Positions 11,997 through 23,769 of a stretch of 36,463 nt of DNA are shown one piece after another. The stretch's first letter is position 1. Each line of letters starts with the position of its first letter. The position numbers and the translations under genes were made by a program. The notes below the pieces were generated by a model, which saw only the letters and a program-made list of their open reading frames with translations, searched no databases and was not told where the DNA came from. This stretch comes from Physocladia obscura (Eukaryota > Chytridiomycota > Chytridiomycetes > Chytridiales > Chytriomycetaceae), in assembly GCA_027596945.1 (NCBI GenBank), contig JADGJH010000058.1:1-36463 (forward strand), in the 5' to 3' direction.

Positions 11997-12140
11997 TGCT
12001 TTTAATTTATTCTCACCATATATTTGCCCATTATCACCTCAGGGGGAATTGGCGCCGTGTGAACTGGGCACCTTACTTCATCTGTCATCAATATCAGCCA
12101 ATCCATCGAATTAATCAAATTTTCGTTTTTCAAAATAAAA
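11997..12140. promoter_or_regulatory. Divergent promoter region, TMEM184-like gene / QCR10
   Basis: 144 bp separate the two start codons. It contains a CATATATTTG stretch near 12015 and a CCAATCC near 12098, either of which could act as a core or CCAAT-type element. Neither is proven. Confidence 0.4.
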
Positions 12141-12670
12141 ATGTTGCAAAATCAGTTCGTTGCTGTTGCGGTGAGTCAAGTTTAGCGTGCGAATACGGTC
12201 CAAACAGCGCAAAAAAGATCGTCAATATCTATTTTGCGAATAGTCCCCTTGTTTATGCTCAGCAATCCAATCAAACATATCGAATCGAATCGTTATACTC
12301 AAAGCAAAAACACTATAAACGACGGTGACAGCCGTGGCTCCGCACTCTCGCTCCACTGAGAAACTCGCAAAAGGCATATAGTGGGTACGCATCTCTTGTA
12401 CCTTTTTTTTCCGTTTCAACTGGCTGAAAATCCTATTTTGCTCTCAGCCTCCAATCTACAATCACCTGGGGTGCAGGAATCGGTATTGCCGCCTTGTGGT
12501 TGATTGAACCAACTCCAATCGCCAGACGTGATATTCTTCAAGTGAGCAACAGCTGTTTGGATATTTGCTATCGAATCTGATTTTCTTTTTCTTTTTCTGT
12601 TGTTCAGAACCTTCCCTTTGTCGGTTTCTACTGGAAAAACAAGCTTGAGGCTAGAGCTCGCGTCGACTAA
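12141..12670 (+). CDS. QCR10: Ubiquinol-cytochrome c reductase subunit 10 (complex III)
   Basis: Four short exons join in phase: 12141-12170, 12332-12384, 12448-12541 and 12608-12670, giving a 79-residue protein. The sequence runs through PWLRTLAPLRNSQKAY, then TITWGAGIGIAALWLIEPTP as one hydrophobic helix, then RRDILQNLPFVGFYW and a charged tail. This is the layout of Qcr10/UQCR11, a small single-span subunit of the mitochondrial cytochrome bc1 complex, and the length is typical. Other tiny mitochondrial single-span proteins are the main alternative, but the W-G plus RRD-I-P-xxGxYW pattern favours QCR10. The first intron (161 bp) is the longest in this gene. It converges on the 992-aa gene, with 162 bp between the stops. 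Confidence 0.75.
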
Positions 12671-12832
12671 ATTAGTACTCTGAGATCTTTCGAATAAAAG
12701 AATCTAAAGCAACTTTATCTTTCAGCAATTTGTGACAATAAAACTAACAAAAAACAACGGGTACGCCCCAAATGACAGCAAGAAATTCTGTCCTTTTTGT
12801 TTTTCAAATACTTTTCTGCTTCTTTTCCTCGA

Positions 12833-15800
12833 TTATCCACGCTTATTGTCAAACCCACGACCAAATCCATCTTCTGCCCCATCTGCAGCCCTTCTTCGCC
12901 AATGCCCATCAGGCCGTGACGGCGAGTTGTCATACCGAAAATACCGTGCCGATCCTGAATCTACTCTTCGATTATCATCATCGTATTCTGTTCTCGATCG
13001 CTTTTCGCGCATAGAATAACTGCTGTTTCCTGAATAATTTTCACCACTCAATGAACGTCGGTGAGAATACGCCGATGACGAGGACGAAGATGGCGTATGC
13101 TGCTGCTGTTTCTGTTGCTGTTGCTGTTGCCGAATCGCGGAATTTGCGGAGTTTATAAGATCAATTCGTGAAGATGGTGAATCGTGGTAGTTTGGTGGCA
13201 TTTTTGCTTTTGCTGTCGTTGTGAATGGTGTTACAGCTGCTATGGGAATTGTTGCTTGCGTTCCAAAATTTGAAGGATTTGGCCTTGCTATGATTCGTTG
13301 AGACGATATTTTCTGAAAAGTAGGAGAAATTCTTCCATTTGAAAGATTGGCGAAGTTGTTGGATGCATGTTTTATTGCCGGATACGCCAGAAATTCAGCA
13401 AATGGTATGGATGTTCCACTGCTTGCTGGTAGCATTGAATCAGCAGACGATGAAAATGATCCTTTTTGACTTGGTACACTATCTCCTTGCTCAAATTGAC
13501 TCAAATACGATCGATCATGAATTCTTTCAGCCTCAGCTGTTGTTTGTCTCTCTGTCTTGAATTCAATCAATTCAACATCGCTATCGGAGGATTCAACTTT
13601 GATTACATCGGCAACTAAAAAATTATCATACATTAACAAATAAAAAGGAAAAAAAAAAAAAAAAATTCACCATCGCCTTTGCAATTGGATTGAATCATGG
13701 CCAAAATTCTTTTCACTTCAGCTTGATCCTGTTTTTCGACAAGATCCAAAATAGCCTCCCAAGCCTCTTGAACACTCTTTCCACCTGCATCAGTTGCATT
13801 AAAAACGTCACCATCTTTTACACACTGAATCGCCATCCTTACAAACGCCCGGTCTTGTTTAACTTTTGAGAACCCATGTGCAAGCAAATGCATCCACGTC
13901 TCACCACCAGGACTTGTTTTTTTGACTAAAATTCTGTGATTGTCTTTCACGGTAGGAAGGTATTGTGCAAGAAGATGAACATGGAACCGAGCAGCAGCCC
14001 AACAAAGAAAGCTTGATTTGCTGCGTTCTGCGGGGAGGATATATACAGGATTAAATCGTGGTGAATCCATGAACTTTGTCATTTGAACTGGGGAAATCCA
14101 CCCGCGGCTGTACAATTCGAATGGTAAACTTGCTGGCCATGAAGTATTGTTAATGAGTTGATCGAGGCCATCTTCACCGAGGATTACAAGAATTTCTTGG
14201 ATATTCAAAAACGACGATGACGTGGATGAAGATGAATCTTTTGTATCACTTTCATTGCTTGATGGTGCCGCAGGCTCTTTGTGTGCTTGTATCATCCAAA
14301 CCAGCCAATTCATGAGAATGACGGGATTACTTAACTCAGAAGCATCCATGCCTGCTTCCGTCAAAACTTCCAGTATCAAAAGCGCCTCTTCAGTATATCC
14401 ACTCAAAATCGCGAGATCGAATTGTCCCAATGTAAAACTTTCCCAATGGTTTTCATTGATCCATTCAATTTCCAAATCGCACAATAAGTTGCGAATATCA
14501 TCTGCCTTTAACCTTTTGAGCAACGGCTTGAAGACCTGCAAATTTCCGAAACTTGAGTTCAAAAGCGCGGTTTTCGATGGTTGTATATTCCAACAGGGCT
14601 GATGAAATGCTCTATTTGTGCCGTTACCTTCCTCCAACATCAAACCTTCCAAAAACATTCCCACGAGATTATCTCGATCTCCATCAAATAAACGTTTAAA
14701 ATCATCTTCCACTACTAAACAAGTAAAAATATTCCAAGTTCCTGTATGAGCAGTTTGCAGTAAAGCCCATGGACATATCCCACCAACCGAAAGTTTTCCC
14801 GAAATAGTAACAGAAAGAAATGAAGTCAAAAAAGAAATCATGGGATAAGAACCATTTCTAAGCGCGTGAAGTAGTAGAGGATTTTCGCAGTCTTCTGAGC
14901 AAAGCATTAGAATTAAGTTCCGTCTTCTTTCAGTTTGAAGAAACTTTCGAAGAACATTATCAACAAGAGAATACGCTGTTGAATCCAAATTGCTTGAACT
15001 TGCACCAGCCAACATGCGAATTAGGCCTAATGCGCATTTATTTGTTTCCGAAGCGCCAAATAAAACTGTATCAAGCAAATCTTCAATTCTCGAATTTGAA
15101 ATAACTTCGAGTAAACACCAAAAATCAGAATCAATCCAAATATTCTTCATTCTTTTTGCTAACTTTAGTAAGCATACACCTACTGCGTCAATAATTGCAT
15201 GCTTATTTGAAGTGGCGAAAAGATCAAGAAAATTTTTTCTCGTCATCAATTGAGAAAGCTGAGTTGGAGTGAAAATAGCTGAAAAATATGTGGAGAAAAA
15301 ATCACGCAATGTGGGTATTCCGTCCATAGTCACCCCGTCATGGCTTTCGTCATTGGTATCATGGGTATCATAAAAAAATTGGGAATCAATGTCATCCAGA
15401 GAAGAGTAAGAAATGCGCGTGAAGTCAAAATCCATAGACGTTGCTGAATTCAAGAGAACATCCAAAATAAAATCAGAAACATGTTCGAATTTTGTTCCGA
15501 AGTCCAGTCTTTTGAAAACCGTGTCAATAAATGTATTATACGCGCGCATTTTTGAGGGAGGATATTTTTTGTTGAAGTAATGTTGGTATTTGACTGAAAG
15601 AATCGACTGATATTGTACAAGGCATCGAATCATGTGATTTGGTGATTGGAACGACACTTTAGACGTTTCGTCCAGAGAACCAGAGTCGGGTGGACAAATT
15701 TGAGTGAAGTGTCTCAATTCAACAGGCCCGATAATCAACGCGTGCAAAATTATTTCATCAATATTTGGAAAAATTGTAAGCGCGCTTTTCAGCAGCAAAT

Positions 15801-15867
15801 TATCATTTAAATTTTGGGCGACAATTGACGGTTCGGAATTAAGATCGTCTATTTTAATCGATGGCAT
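12833..15867 (-). CDS. Unrecognised 992-aa protein, helical body and disordered polyQ/RS tail
   Basis: Two exons (15867-13671 and 13614-12833) join in phase across a 56-bp intron with a long T run. I do not recognise the family. Residues 1-732 are mostly Leu-rich and helical without low complexity. Segments such as SFLCWAAARFHVHLLAQYLP with GGETWMHLLAHGFSK hint weakly at ankyrin-like helical hairpins. Residues 733-754 carry a cluster of SUMO-related motifs (separate finding). After that the protein is Ser/Thr-rich and disordered, with a Gln tract at about 893-903, a polySer run, and a tail rich in Arg, Asp and Tyr (EKRSRTEYDDDNRR, HWRRRAADG). Such tails are common in nuclear or RNA-associated proteins, so a nuclear role is a guess. 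Confidence 0.7.
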
Positions 15868-15985
15868 ATCATTATTTTGTTTTGAACAAGAGGAAAAATC
15901 GAATTCATGAGTTGATTGCTATTTGGTGAAGCAACAAAATAATATGTATAGAAAGGGGTCAGGGAAAAGGTGAAAAAAATTATTA

Positions 15986-16576
15986 TTAGACAAATACCAT
16001 AGTTGAGACGGAAGAAGGCCGAAGAAAATTCGCCGACGATGAGAGTGGCATCTTATCCACGCGTGAAAATAGCATACAGATTCGTTCATGCAGCGTACTA
16101 CTTGTAGTGCTGCTTGGCAGGTCCAATGGCAACTTTGATGCTTCTGCTGTAACTGCACTGAATGAATGCCGCGTCAGCTGCGAACATTTGTCACCGTTGT
16201 TGCTTGCATTTGTATTATTGCTGATGCTTGGCTGAATCTTTCGTCAATATTCCATTCAGGCAAAAATGACAGTCACACCTCTTTAAGGACAGGAAGTGCA
16301 GGAAGAGCAGGTTGGCTTTTGGTAACTGCAGCGTCCAAAGCAATTTCATCGTCAAGGTAGATCTGGAATTTGGCGATGAATAGGTTTGTTCAAGTGTAAA
16401 TGAATATTATTGTTAATATTGAAAAGCAAACAGCAACAAACCCTCAGTTTCTCCAGCGAGTTTTTGCGGAAACTCGTTTTCTCGGGCTGACTTTGGGTTA
16501 CAGCTTCACCCACCAGGCCCTCTGAGTTCTTCACCAAGTCCCCCAGCATTTCTTCGTTCTCGTGTTTTGTGTTCAT
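15986..16576 (-). CDS. Small orphan protein, 156 aa
   Basis: Three exons are proposed: 16576-16442, 16362-16279 and 16237-15986, with GT-AG introns of 79 and 41 bp. All phases close. The predicted protein starts MNTKHENEEMLGDLVKNSEG, continues with IYLDDEIALDAAVTK and a Pro-rich stretch, and ends in a Ser/Thr-rich part with HERICMLFSRVDKMPL. No known domain is recognised. The 41-bp intron is short for this locus but has a plausible branch site (TTGAC) before the acceptor. Without that splice the frame meets a TGA just after LPVLKEV. An upstream ATG at 16618 would add 14 residues but would overlap the divergent ALKBH8-like start. Real but poorly supported in detail. Confidence 0.5.
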
Positions 16577-16609
16577 TTCCACACACAAAAAACCAAAAAC
16601 CAAACACGA
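16577..16609. promoter_or_regulatory. 33-bp divergent intergenic region
   Basis: Only 33 bp, A- and C-rich, separate the proposed start of the 156-aa orphan (minus) from the ATG of the ALKBH8-like gene (plus). Any promoter here must be shared or overlap coding sequence. Confidence 0.35.
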
Positions 16610-17941
16610 ATGCAACAAGGGGTCATTATAGCAAGCTCGGAATCCAGAAACAAGAAACTGGCAAAACTACTACGCGGAATAGCTGTCAAAGAAGTCCGCC
16701 CAATCTCGGAATTCCTGCTTTGCCCGCCGAATGCGATTGGTAGCACCACCTACACATGTCTTTGTCTCCTGAATGTTGGTAATGACTCAGGATTGAATGA
16801 CTACTCTGCGATATGCAAAGCTCTTGCGCTTTTGCCGGGTTTCGTCTCGCTGAAGGTTTTTGAACCATCCAATTATTGGCAAACACTGATATACCAAAAA
16901 AAAAGGTCGCCAAAGGAAAAGCGTACTCATTTGCTGTGTTTATTTCTCAAATATATGCGCATTCTGCTCTTCGTATTCTTGATAACGCTTTCTTTGATTC
17001 GTCTGCAATTTCGCCCGACACAATCCTTTCTCAAGCTTGCTCGGCTACTGCCAGAATAATACACGCGCTTCCTGCAATATCAATACCTTTTCCAGAATCA
17101 GATACTTTCATAGAGCCTGCCGATATTCTCCGAGTTATTCCAGGAATGCATATAATACATAATTTTATTACAACAGACGAAGAGTTGCTTTTAATTTCTG
17201 GAATGAACCAGCATCCCTGGATTAATCTTTCGGAACGACAAGTCCAACACCACGGATTTTGTTTTGATTATGATACAAACTATATTGACTTCAACAAGCC
17301 TGCTGGACCTTTGCCCCAATGGACTGACTTTCTGATCAAAAGAATGGATGATACTTTAAGTGTATTGACAAATTTGTATCCATCTGATTTTTCATATCGC
17401 GGTTTTAATCAACTGACCCTGAACAAATATCCACCAGGGTCTGGTAACCATCTTCAAAAGAAGTGGAAAAAGCAAATTTTAATCTCGCAGCTATTTTTTT
17501 TTGTTAGGTATATCACCGCATGTAGATACACACACACGCTTTGATTCACCAATAACTTCGCTATCTCTTCTTTCTCCTGTCCAAATGGAATTCAGAACCC
17601 TGTACCACACAACTCCGCCTTCGCAAACGCACAAAACCGTGCAAATATTGCTTCCGGCACGTTCGATTGCGTTCATGTCAGGGCAGGCGCGTTTTGCGTG
17701 GGAACATGCAATCCGTGGACGTCGTGCCGACGTGATAAACGGTGAACGCGTAGATCGAGTATTACGCGTGAGTCTTACGTTCCGCGGTGTTCGTGTCGAC
17801 TCTGCAGAAACTGTATGTAATTGCGAATGGAATGGATTGTGTGATGCGAAAATTGTTGGCGGAGCAGTTCCAGATCGATTAAAAAATCCAAATGCAGTTC
17901 ATGCTGGAATGAATCGTCACGGTCTTCTAATAAGAAAATGA
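16610..17941 (+). CDS. ALKBH8-like RRM plus Fe(II)/2-oxoglutarate dioxygenase, no methyltransferase
   Basis: Three exons join in phase: 16610-16855, 16906-17443 and 17508-17941, giving 405 residues. Residues 1 to about 120 form an RRM-like domain; the 50-bp first intron joins GFVSLK to VAKGKAYSFAVF, restoring the RNP1-like strand. Then comes the AlkB domain: IPGMHIIHNFITTDEELLL, RQVQHHGFCFDYDTN, LPQWTDFLIKRM and YPPGSGISPHVDTHTRFD. Iron ligands are predicted as His266, Asp268 and His328, with 2-oxoglutarate arginines Arg348 and Arg354 in RVLRVSLTFR. A C-x-C...C motif (VCNCEWNGLCD) follows, as in animal ALKBH8, where it precedes the tRNA methyltransferase. Here the protein ends about 30 residues later. 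ALKBH8 hydroxylates wobble-uridine modifications in tRNA, so a tRNA role is likely but inferred. Confidence 0.85.
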
Positions 17942-18021
17942 CTTATGTGATTGATAATAAAGATAAATATTATTGACCACCAAATTGTTTATGAGGCACA
18001 TCTCGAAAATGAGGATTCTAA

Positions 18022-19264
18022 CTATTGCACAAATGATGTGATTCGGTGGGCAATTTTGTTCGGCTTTTCGCCCAAAATTGTGTGACGTCCCTGCATGGTT
18101 TCGAACATAGCATTTGGCATATATTCTCGAAATCTGGTGCCTTCCACGCCAAAAACACAAGTCATATCACTTTCACCCCAAAAACACAAAACGCGATCGC
18201 CAAATTCCACTCCGACTCTTTTAAAAACTTGATCACGACCACGAATAGGTCCGTTTTTTACTGTTTTGATGTAACAACGTGGAAAACCAGGGTTGTGGCG
18301 GAAGTTGAGGTTTTGGGTTGCAACGAAATGCGACTATGGGGAAAAAAAGAAAGAAAAAAATTTTATACGCATATTATACTTCGAAGAAATACGGTAAATA
18401 TATTTTTATCACCTTATAAGGCTCAGGAATAGCGCCTTGTAAATGTTTTTTTGACCTTTGGCTCAATATGTGCATTCCGATCAAATAAAAGATGAGCGCA
18501 CCAAAAAACGGAATATAGAAAATACGACCAGCAGGAGGAATTGAATGTTTTAATCCTGCGGGAGCAACAAGAATTAGTTTTTCTACTCTCGTCGGATATT
18601 TATCTGCAAAATGTGTTGAAATTCCTCCTCCCAAAGAAAAACCCAGTATGACAACAGCATCAGTCCATTCAACGTGATCTAGCAATTCTAAAAGTTGGGT
18701 AGTATATGTTTCGTGATCGTAATCTGCGCCTTTGGCAAAAATAAGTCCGACACCTTGCCTTGTTCGGAAAAATCGCAAATACCTGGAGAATCGGAATAAC
18801 CCATCCCGTACAGATCGTATGCAAGAACAAGAAAATTTTCGGCAGTCAAAGCTTCTATAAAGTGAGGAAAGACATTTCCCGTGACTGAAGCGAAAAAAAA
18901 AATTAAAAATTAAAATTAAAATATTAAAAATAGTTTAATCACGGTTGATTCCATGAACAAAAACCAGCTTTTTTCCCTCAGGATTTCCGGACAAGAAATA
19001 GTGGGTTGGACCACGCGATAAATTGGCGAAACGGTCCCGTTCTCCAAGAGGATAGGCAATGTCCAGAGCTTCCGCCGCTGTTGAGTCTGTTTGCGTACCG
19101 AGCGAACCGAGACTGCCATTGTCTGCTGGAACCACCAAAACATAGACCAGAGCAAGAACTGCAGCCACGTTGCATACCGCAATTGCCAGTGTCGTGAATG
19201 CTGCAATTGTTGCGTTGTTATCAAACATTTCAATTCGTTTTTGTGAGTAAATATTTGTCATCAT
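18022..19264 (-). CDS. Alpha/beta hydrolase with N-terminal membrane anchor
   Basis: Four exons join in phase: 19264-18943, 18884-18783, 18729-18413 and 18333-18022, giving 350 residues. A hydrophobic helix (IAAFTTLAIAVCNVAAVLAL and a little beyond) lies near the N-terminus, followed by a lumenal or cytosolic hydrolase domain. The oxyanion motif is FVHGIN (His104-Gly105). The nucleophile elbow is GFSLGG with Ser173. The acid is Asp303 in WGESDM and the base is His331 in GRHTILGEKP, so the triad is complete. The strand LVLAYDLYGMGYSDSPG is also typical. The substrate cannot be told from sequence; lipid or ester hydrolysis is common among membrane-anchored members. A second Met at residue 13 is an alternative start. 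It converges on the ALKBH8-like gene with 80 bp between the stops. Confidence 0.85.
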
Positions 19265-19377
19265 CGGTTAAACACAGCTTTATCAAAGGATAATTAAATA
19301 TAAGTATTTATCAAGTTTCTTTTTCTTCTAAAGAATATCGTTGAGTGATTGCACATTTTTTCAGAATGAGGCTTTTA

Positions 19378-22300
19378 TTAAGATTCGTCGCTTCCACGTT
19401 TCAGTTTCTGTATTTGCGGCAACTTTTTCGCTCCCATTATAACCTTATATCCACTCTGTGATAACTGAAATGCTTTATAAATGAGCCAAATTATATATCC
19501 AATTGCTAGAAGAAAAGAATTTAAAAAATTAGGTAAATTGTAAAGTAAAATCAAAGAAAAATCAAAAAAAAAAAAATCACCAATAAGCAATGCTTCTAAA
19601 AATTGATAGACCAACTCCATGAGCGTATTCATGGGACCATTTTTTACAGCTTCTTTGTGTTGAATCACATCCTCAATTGCTTTCAACCGCCGACTTCCAA
19701 TTTCGTTGATTTCAGTTCCCAATTTATCCATACCTGTTAACATGCTTTTGATTGTCATATCCCCTTCTTCAAGTATACGAATATCGCTGGAAATAGTTTC
19801 ATTTGACCTTTCTAAGCTCAATTTTAGGTTCATATACTGCGCTTCATGAGTTATAAATTTCGCAGAAATAATTGAAGAATTAAGTTGGTCGGTATTTGAT
19901 ATTTCTTTCAATTCGCCATGCGACTTGTCGTTAGAGATACTGTACGTTTTGCAAATTTCGTCATATGCTTCCAGTCGATTCTACAAATAAATAAATAAAA
20001 ATAAGAAAGTTGGAAAATAAATTGTTTTTTTTCAACAGTTTTTATTAATACTTACAAGCAACGTATCGCGGCGTTTCTTTGTCACTTCCAAGACAAGAAG
20101 CAAAAGTTTCTGCAAAGAGTTGGCAGTTTCAAGAATTTGCTGCTCCGTGTCACGTCCTTCAGCGCTTCTCAATGATGAAACAGTTCCTTTGATTCCAGCA
20201 TTTGAAGCTGCGTCAATATCTCTATATCGATTCCATCCACCAATTGATCGCTCGTTGAAAGAATCGCGTCGAGCGCTTTTTTCTGTTGATATGCTTGGAG
20301 GAATCAAGCTGTTCTTTTTGCGATATTTTAAGGAGTTTTTTCGGCGTCGAACAACAAGATGGTCGGACTTAGTTTCACTTGATATTGATCCTTCCTCAAA
20401 GGATGAACTGGTGTTAATTTTTGCAGCTTGATCCAAGCTTTTCTGTTTCGAATTTTTTTTTTTTTTTTTTTTTTTACGGAGGGGTGTATTAAAAAGTGGG
20501 GGTAAGAAACGGGGTTTTACCGGCCAAGCCGATTTGATTTTTTCTTTTTCTTGTCACTCGGCGCATTTTGGGAACTCAGATGCTGAGGTTTTTCCTCTGA
20601 TAATATACTCCTCGTTCCAAAAAGATGTGTCTTTTGTTTCTGATTGCTTGCTTCTTTTTTTCGTCGAGGAATACCAAAAATGTTGTTTGTTCCTTCATCA
20701 TGCTGGTTGCTTTTTCGTTGCATTCCACCGGCTGTGCGGCTTCTTTTTTCCTTCTTCTTTTTTGTCTCGGAGGTTCGGTTGTTGTCTGTTGCTGCTTCTG
20801 GAGGTGAAAGAGGCTCATCGTGTCGGTTTCTACCCAAACTACCCATACCTCTGGTTCCTTTTTTACCACCTCTCTTTTGGCTTTCGTCATCCTCAAAACC
20901 TACATTTTCGTCTGCAAATCCATGATGACCTCGACCTCCTTCTCGAGAGTTATTGTTTCCGCCCATCCACTGCTGAAAATCGTCAATTATGCGACCACGA
21001 TCGGGGCTACGACGAATATTTTTGGTGGAGGTGGTCGAATTCACATTCCTAGATGTGCGCCCTTGTTGAGCAGTTTCACTTTCTTGAAGCATTTTTTGGA
21101 TTCCGCTGGTATCATTTGCCACGTCATTTGATTCACTGTAAGTCATTGATGCCAATTCGTTTCCCTCAAATATATCCGTGTTTTTAGTAGCCGTTCCAGC
21201 AGCAGCATTTGATCCCTCGATCACAAATCCACCGCTGTCAAGAGTTGGTACAGATTTGTTCAACTCTCCGCTTAAAAACATACTTAATAAACGCGGCTCG
21301 TCTATTTCGTTCTCTTCGATTTCTTCACGACCTACTTCATTGAAAATTTCAGTCTCTTGCCGTGCGTTTTTTGAAGAATTCATACGACTTCGCGTTGTCA
21401 TTGATTTTCCAAGCATTGCATTCAATGCAACTGTTCCGCTTCGTAATCGTTTCAGAACCCTTTGAGCACTTGCGGATTCACGAGTACCTGGTTCTGGACT
21501 ATGCGTGCGTGTTGCTGGCGATGATTCTGATTTTGCCGCTGTCATATCGGTAAGAGCTGATGCCAATGATATTCCAGCAATAGCAGGTGTATTTCCTACA
21601 CGTGAGCTGGATGGACCACCCATAAATGATATATTTTCAAATCCATAACCAATATTGTTGCTGTTGTTCGGAGATACTATCGATGGACCAACTGCAGTTG
21701 GCATCGCATTTGCCGGTACCACTACATCTGTACTATTTACACTCTTCAGTGACCGGTCGCTTCGAGGCCGCGAAAGCCCTGTTTTGAAAATATCCATCAT
21801 TCCATGGCCACTAAATGTCTTCTTCCTTCCAATACTTCCTCCAGTGCTTCCACTACTGCCTCTTCCAACTTTATCTCCTCCATCATTGCCACTTTTACTT
21901 CCCGACTGTCCTGCAATAGCAGAAAAAGTAGATGCAGTTGCAGTTGAAGTTCCAACTGTCGAAAATAAATTTTTTTTCATGGTCAAGTAATCATCGAATT
22001 CATCTGTTCCTACTCCCCATCCACCTCGCAACATTCGAACTTTACGCAAGTCCTGTGCCGGTGCGCGAGCTTTTACAGCCGCCTGCCACGCTTCGCGACG
22101 ATATCGAATCACCGCTAGCAAGTTGTACCCTCCTGCATCTGTTTCACATGCCCGCGCCATCACTGCATACCGAGCCGCGATACGATCACGTGCTGTTTGC
22201 GCGCGAGAAAGAGTTGCTACAGTGGGTTGGTGAAGTTGATGCTGTTGACCGGGAGATGGGGAGCCTGTTCGTGTAGATGGAGGTGACACAGAGGATCCAG

Positions 22301-23745
22301 CGGCAGGATCATATCGGAACGAACTTGTTCGTGGAGGTGGTGGTTTTTCAGCAGACAAAGGAGGCGAGCGCAGCGCAGGAGCGGCACCGCCTGTGCTCGT
22401 GAGAGAAATTAGTTTCATCAAAAAGGGGTCATTATTTGGTATTTGCGGAGAGATTGATTCCGAAGCTCGTGAAGATTCTGATGACTTTTGATTTGCAGAG
22501 GTAGGTGCAGATGAGAAAAGAGATGGTTGCTGCATGGGCAGAGACGAAAGAGCTGATTTATGCTTGCTCAACAGAGATTTAGGATTGTTATTCTGAGGAT
22601 TGTTTCTGTCAGATTCGAAGTTCTTCAAAAAATGAAAGTTAACAACTTTTACCATTATTGACTGATCAATCGATATTGCCTCCTGACTTTCTTCAAACGG
22701 AACCAATGTTGAATGGTTTCGTGAATTCTCAGACCGATGCGATGCCGGAAGAGGGGGTTGGCTGTCGGGAGGAAGACTTTCGCGCTTCTTGGATTTCTTT
22801 TGTTCGACAGATTGTCTTCGAACTTCAAACAGTGAAACCATGTTGTCACTTTTGGATAGCGAAGCATCGCGAGAAGAATCGGTCATTCGATAAAAATCAA
22901 ATTGATTGTTGTGACTTTTGTCGTATTCGTGTTCTCTTTCATCAGAGGCATGTGAAAGCGATCGTCTGGTTTTGTCATTGGCGCCATATTCAACACTTAA
23001 CAATGATCCTCGTCGAAATCGATTTCTAAAGTCGTTTTGCGAATCAGCCGGAGTATTTTCATGTTCACCCTCGTCATGGTCAGAGCTTGCGTCACTGTCA
23101 ATATCCGTTGCCCATTCCGTATTGCCTGTATAACGACCGTCAGATGAACCACGAGAAGACAGAGTACGATTTGTCGCGTAATTTTCTTGCTGCGGTGTTT
23201 GAGTATTCGGTGATGGATGTGGCCCAGGGCTTCGTGGGGAATCTTCTCGCAAGGGTTGAATCTGGAAGAAACAAAGGTTATTAAAACTTTCAAGTATAAA
23301 ACGAAACAAAATAAACCTCAGAAAACGAGCGCTTTTTTATAGCAGGAACAGGGGTTGTACGGGAGTGTTTAGAATAACGCTTGGCACCTTCTTGTTGTTG
23401 TTGCAACTGGTGATTGAATTGTTGGGTATTTTCATCTCCACTTTCGCTGGTATCGAAATTGGAAGAAGAATCGTTCGCGACCTCGGCAACGCATGTGACT
23501 TTCGAAGAGACTGCAGGATTGAGGATTGAAACGTTAGATTTTTCGCCCGCTCTGGCCTTGCTAGTGGAGGTTGCGATTAAGGGTGAAATTAAATTTACAG
23601 TTTCTTGATTATAGATAGAGGTTTTGCTTTCGGCGGTTAAGTTTGAGTCAAAAGCAGTCCTTTCGGCGGTTGCTAATACTGGTGTTGATTCTGGTGCTGA
23701 CGCGTTGACATTGGTGTTGTCTGCTGTTGGTGTTTGTGTTTGCAT
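19378..23745 (-). CDS. Large Ser-rich protein with C-terminal coiled coil and membrane helix
   Basis: Five exons join in phase: 23745-23317, 23261-20521, 20437-20056, 19980-19581 and 19505-19378, giving 1359 residues. Most of the protein is low complexity, rich in Ser, Asn, Gly and Arg, with a Gln run near residue 118. One compact, well-ordered block at about residues 493-565 contains ARDRIAARYAVMARA, GYNLLAVIRYRREAWQAAVK and RMLRGGWGVGTDEFDDYL. The C-terminal 170 residues are helical (EQQILETANSLQKLLLLVLE, then a long charged helix). They end in a single membrane helix, EALLIAIGYIIWLIYKAFQL, made by splicing out a 75-bp intron, then a short basic tail. The layout resembles a tail-anchored tether. 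The block recalls fungal proteins annotated as MTC4-like, but I cannot confirm that. The 20438-20520 intron with its AAAAG acceptor is the least certain join. Confidence 0.72.
20453..20475. repeat. Poly-T tract, 23 bases, in an intron
   Basis: An uninterrupted T run lies inside the 20438-20520 intron; on the coding strand it is poly-A. Its length may be uncertain in assembly but does not affect the reading frame. Confidence 0.85.
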
Positions 23746-23769
23746 TATTTCAACTTGGAGGGTTTGAAA

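Noticed and set aside
16267..16278. In-frame TGA in the 156-aa orphan as a possible selenocysteine codon
   Set aside because: A 41-bp intron removes it and opens a longer frame; no selenocysteine element was seen.
16856..16905. Apparent frameshift in the ALKBH8-like RRM
   Set aside because: A 50-bp GT-AG intron with a CTGAT branch-like site restores both phase and the RNP1-like strand.
17527..17540. CA dinucleotide repeat
   Set aside because: It lies inside the coding exon encoding HVDTHTR, the iron-binding motif, so it is ordinary coding sequence.
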